A stretch of DNA of 23,523 nt from positions 1 to 23,523 of the forward strand of contig JAPTUI010000083.1 of the NCBI GenBank assembly GCA_028067895.1. Reading direction: 5' to 3'. Below the pieces are notes generated by a model. The model ran no database searches. It worked only from the letters and a program-made list of their open reading frames with translations, and had not been told where the DNA came from. The position numbers and the translations under genes were made by a program. Positions 21,511 through 23,523 of this stretch are shown piece by piece. The DNA is from Pseudomonadota bacterium (lineage in GTDB: Bacteria > Pseudomonadota > Gammaproteobacteria > Steroidobacterales > Steroidobacteraceae). Within the stretch, counting starts at the first letter, position 1; every line of letters starts with the position of its first letter.

Positions 21511-22629
21511 ATGGCGAGGATCACGCGTTACCTTCTGCCTCAGGTCCGCCGGGATCTCGCGCAGAAGATGGTATTCATAGCCGGCCCCCGTCAGGTTGGT
21601 AAGACGACTCTCGCTCGCTCGCTGAACGGCGGTTCTGCCGGTTACCTCAATTGGGATGTCGCGGAGAGTCGCGAGAGGATTCTCAAAGGAGAAATGCCGC
21701 CAGGAAAGCTTTGGATATTCGACGAGATCCACAAGTACCGCCGCTGGCGGAACTATCTGAAAGGCCTATACGACGGTCGTGCGCGCGGACAGCGGATTCT
21801 GGTCACGGGCAGCGCTCGCTTGGATCTCTATCGTTTCGGAGGTGACTCCCTGCAGGGCCGCTATCATCTGCTACGCCTTCATCCCCTGTCAGTTGCGGAG
21901 CTCGGCCTGAGCGACCCGGACGGCCTGTTGCAGCTTCTCACCTTGGGAGGTTTCCCAGAGCCGTTTCTATCGGGCAGCGAGACGGAGGCTCGCCGCTGGT
22001 CCCGCGAATACCGCACGCGGTTCATTCGCGAAGACGTCATTTCTCTCGAGCGCATCCAGGACCTGGGCCACCTGGAGCTGCTCATGATGCGGCTCCCGGA
22101 GCTGGTGGGCTCGCCGCTTTCGATCAATGCCTTACGAGAAGACCTGCAGGTCAGCCACAAAAGCGTCAGCAACTGGCTCGGCGCGCTGGAGCGCTTGTAT
22201 TCGATTTTTCGCCTCTCTCCTCTGGGAGCGCCGCGCATCCGCGCGGTAAAGAAGGAGCAGAAGCACTATCACTTGGATTGGTCACTCGTTCCGGGCGAGG
22301 CTGCGCGCTTTGAGAATCTGGTCGCCTGTCATCTCCTGAAATGGGTGCACTTCGAGCAGGACACCGCCGGGCGGGACTTGGACCTCCGTTACTTTCGGGA
22401 TGTCGATCGACGCGAGGTCGACTTCGTCGTCACCGAACGTGGGCGCCCGATTCAATTTGTCGAGTGCAAGTGGGCGGATGCAGATGTAGATATCGGGCTG
22501 CGATACCTTCGCGCAAAGTTTCCTTCGGTCGAGGCTTGGCAGGTCTCTGCCACAGGTCGCAAGAATTATCAGACGCCAGATGGAATCCGGGTAGCTCCGG
22601 CAATCGAACTACTCAAGGATTTCGTGTAG
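21511..22629 (+). CDS. AAA_14 / DUF4143 family ATP-binding protein
   Basis: A 372-aa ATPase of unknown physiological role. The AAA_14 domain (about 1-130) has Walker A GPRQVGKTT (25-33), Walker B LWIFDEIH with Asp71-Glu72 and the sensor VTGSARLD near 98. The GGFPEPFL motif and a winged-helix-like stretch (SINALREDLQVSHKSVSNWLGAL) follow. The C-terminal DUF4143 part has DRREVDFVV and FVECKWA, an arrangement that resembles a PD-(D/E)xK nuclease core. The ATG at 21511 follows a TATGCT box by 9 bases and has no Shine-Dalgarno, so the mRNA may be leaderless. GC is near 59% in sampled lines, against about 70% in the conserved genes. This points to horizontal acquisition. Such proteins are common in accessory loci; no partner toxin is visible. 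Confidence 0.88.
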   Translation: MARITRYLLPQVRRDLAQKMVFIAGPRQVGKTTLARSLNGGSAGYLNWDVAESRERILKGEMPPGKLWIFDEIHKYRRWRNYLKGLYDGRARGQRILVTGSARLDLYRFGGDSLQGRYHLLRLHPLSVAELGLSDPDGLLQLLTLGGFPEPFLSGSETEARRWSREYRTRFIREDVISLERIQDLGHLELLMMRLPELVGSPLSINALREDLQVSHKSVSNWLGALERLYSIFRLSPLGAPRIRAVKKEQKHYHLDWSLVPGEAARFENLVACHLLKWVHFEQDTAGRDLDLRYFRDVDRREVDFVVTERGRPIQFVECKWADADVDIGLRYLRAKFPSVEAWQVSATGRKNYQTPDGIRVAPAIELLKDFV

Positions 22630-22651
22630 CCCCCGATAAGGACGACAAAGT

Positions 22652-23307
22652 TCACGCGGCAACCGCGTGCTGAAAGCGCCCCTGATCGTCATTCAGAATG
22701 ATGCGGATTCCGCAGCCGATACCGATTAACAGAGCACCGCTGATCCGGCCTTGCAACCGAAGCCGCCCGGGCGCCGAGAGCCAGCGCCGCGCGCGTCCGG
22801 CCAGCAGCGCGTAGTCACCGTCGAAGAGTAAGCCCACAATGATCATCGTGCCGATCAATGCGAGAAGTCGCGGTCCGAGCGGCAACTTCGGATCAACGAA
22901 CTGCGGCAAGAAGGCGATGTAGGAAACTATCGCCTTCGGGTTGGTAATCGCGATCAGGAATCCTTGGAGGAATACGCTGTGCCAGGAGCGTCTCGCCGCG
23001 GTCATGGATGCGAACTGGCGCACACCGCGCACCTGCCATGACTTAACCCCGAGCCAGATCAGATAGAGCGCTCCAGCCCAACGAACGAACTGGAAGATTT
23101 CGCTCAGCAACGCGAAAAGGCCACTAACCGGATCGTCGTGGCCGTCAGCGGAATCGCATTGCCGGCGCCAGCCCCTGCAACCGTCACCAGACCCGAGCGA
23201 CTGCCACTGCGCAGAGAGTTGGCGACGAGCAGAGTGACCCCCGGTCCTGAAATCAGGACGAGAATCCCGACGGCGGGGCAGTATGCAATGTACAGATGAA
23301 GGTCCAC
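22652..23307 (-). pseudogene. LysE/RhtB-family amino-acid exporter, frameshifted
   Basis: The N-terminal part runs from GTG at 23307: MDLHLYIAYCPAVGILVLIS, then GPGVTLLVANSLRSGSRSGL, then GAGAGNAIPLTATTIRLVAF. It then goes out of frame at an A4 run at 23115-23118 (T4 on the coding strand) and hits a TGA within four codons. The continuation FALLSEIFQFVRWAGALYLI, WLGVKSW, FLIAITNPKAIVSYIAFLPQFVD and ALLAGRARRWL is in the next frame. One extra T would restore a protein of about 218 aa, close to the family length. The family PGP is changed to SGP, and Pro and Arg occur within a predicted membrane helix, which suggests decay. A sequencing error cannot be excluded. It converges on the ATPase gene with a 22-bp gap. 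Confidence 0.8.
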
Positions 23308-23523
23308 GCCCGTCAGACCTCACGCCAAGTGTGGCGACCACGATAGCGCGCATGAATAACGGACGCCAGGATCAGGAAACCCCGGAATCTGCACATGGAA
23401 ATCCGTCATTTCACCGGAACGACCGCTGAGCGCAGATGAACCGGACCGATGCCCGGACGAAATCGTTCCGATGAGTCAACCGACCCCTTCGCCTCAAGCG
23501 CCCCGGCGGACCAATCCGTAATC
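23308..23523. other. Unassigned end region
   Basis: 216 bp without a recognisable gene. It holds a small hairpin CGCCA/TGGCG (23323-23336) just upstream of the exporter start, and a spaced inverted pair CGGAACGA (23415-23422) / TCGTTCCG (23463-23470). No IS end, tRNA or conserved protein was recognised. Confidence 0.5.

Noticed and set aside
22652..23353. Single intact 233-codon exporter frame starting at 23353
   Set aside because: Only the C-terminal half matches the LysE family. The first part is nonsense in this frame, and the true N-terminus lies in another frame from 23307.
21178..23523. Attachment-site repeat of the tRNA-Leu 3' end
   Set aside because: No second copy of the T-arm/acceptor sequence was found in the window, so island boundaries cannot be set.

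Overview
The window is a GC-rich stretch (about 65-70% in the conserved genes, by hand counts) of a gammaproteobacterial chromosome. The gene order (nadB-nadA, kbl-tdh, sppA, rplS-trmD-rimM-rpsP, ffh, radA, alr-dnaB-rplI-rpsR-rpsF, rlmB-rnr, tRNA-Leu) and protein lengths fit a lineage near Xanthomonadales, Nevskiales or Steroidobacterales. The lineage is inferred from synteny and composition; no marker gene proves it.

Layout. 1-1036: minus-strand NAD biosynthesis (nadB 5' end, nadA). 1181-1861: a divergent FNR-type regulator that keeps all four Fe-S cysteines. 1915-4130: the kbl-tdh threonine degradation operon, which starts almost on a TATAAT box and ends in a perfect 32-bp palindrome. 4172-9468, minus: sppA, the rplS-trmD-rimM-rpsP translation operon, and ffh. 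9525-10811, plus: a CNNM/CBS (CorB/YfjD-like) membrane protein whose end overlaps convergent radA (10759-12153). 12338-13878, plus: a PP2C phosphatase and a double-FHA protein, a phospho-signalling pair with no kinase in the window. 13864-17958, minus: the rpsF-rpsR-rplI-dnaB-alr operon. 18194-21044, minus: rnr-rlmB. 21093-21177, plus: tRNA-Leu(CAG) with its own consensus promoter.

The main surprise is in dnaB. The replicative helicase gene carries an in-frame 141-residue mini-intein (15165-15587) between SDLRE and SGAIEQDAD. It has complete splicing motifs and no room for a homing endonuclease. Removing it would leave a normal 459-residue DnaB.

Beyond tRNA-Leu the character changes (21178 to the end). 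GC is near 59% in sampled lines, and the CTCGAG hexamer that is frequent elsewhere almost vanishes. The stretch holds a 333-bp intergenic region with a 64-bp imperfect palindrome, an AAA_14/DUF4143 ATPase, and a LysE/RhtB exporter gene broken by a frameshift. This looks like an accessory insertion downstream of a tRNA gene, although no att repeat or integrase is visible.
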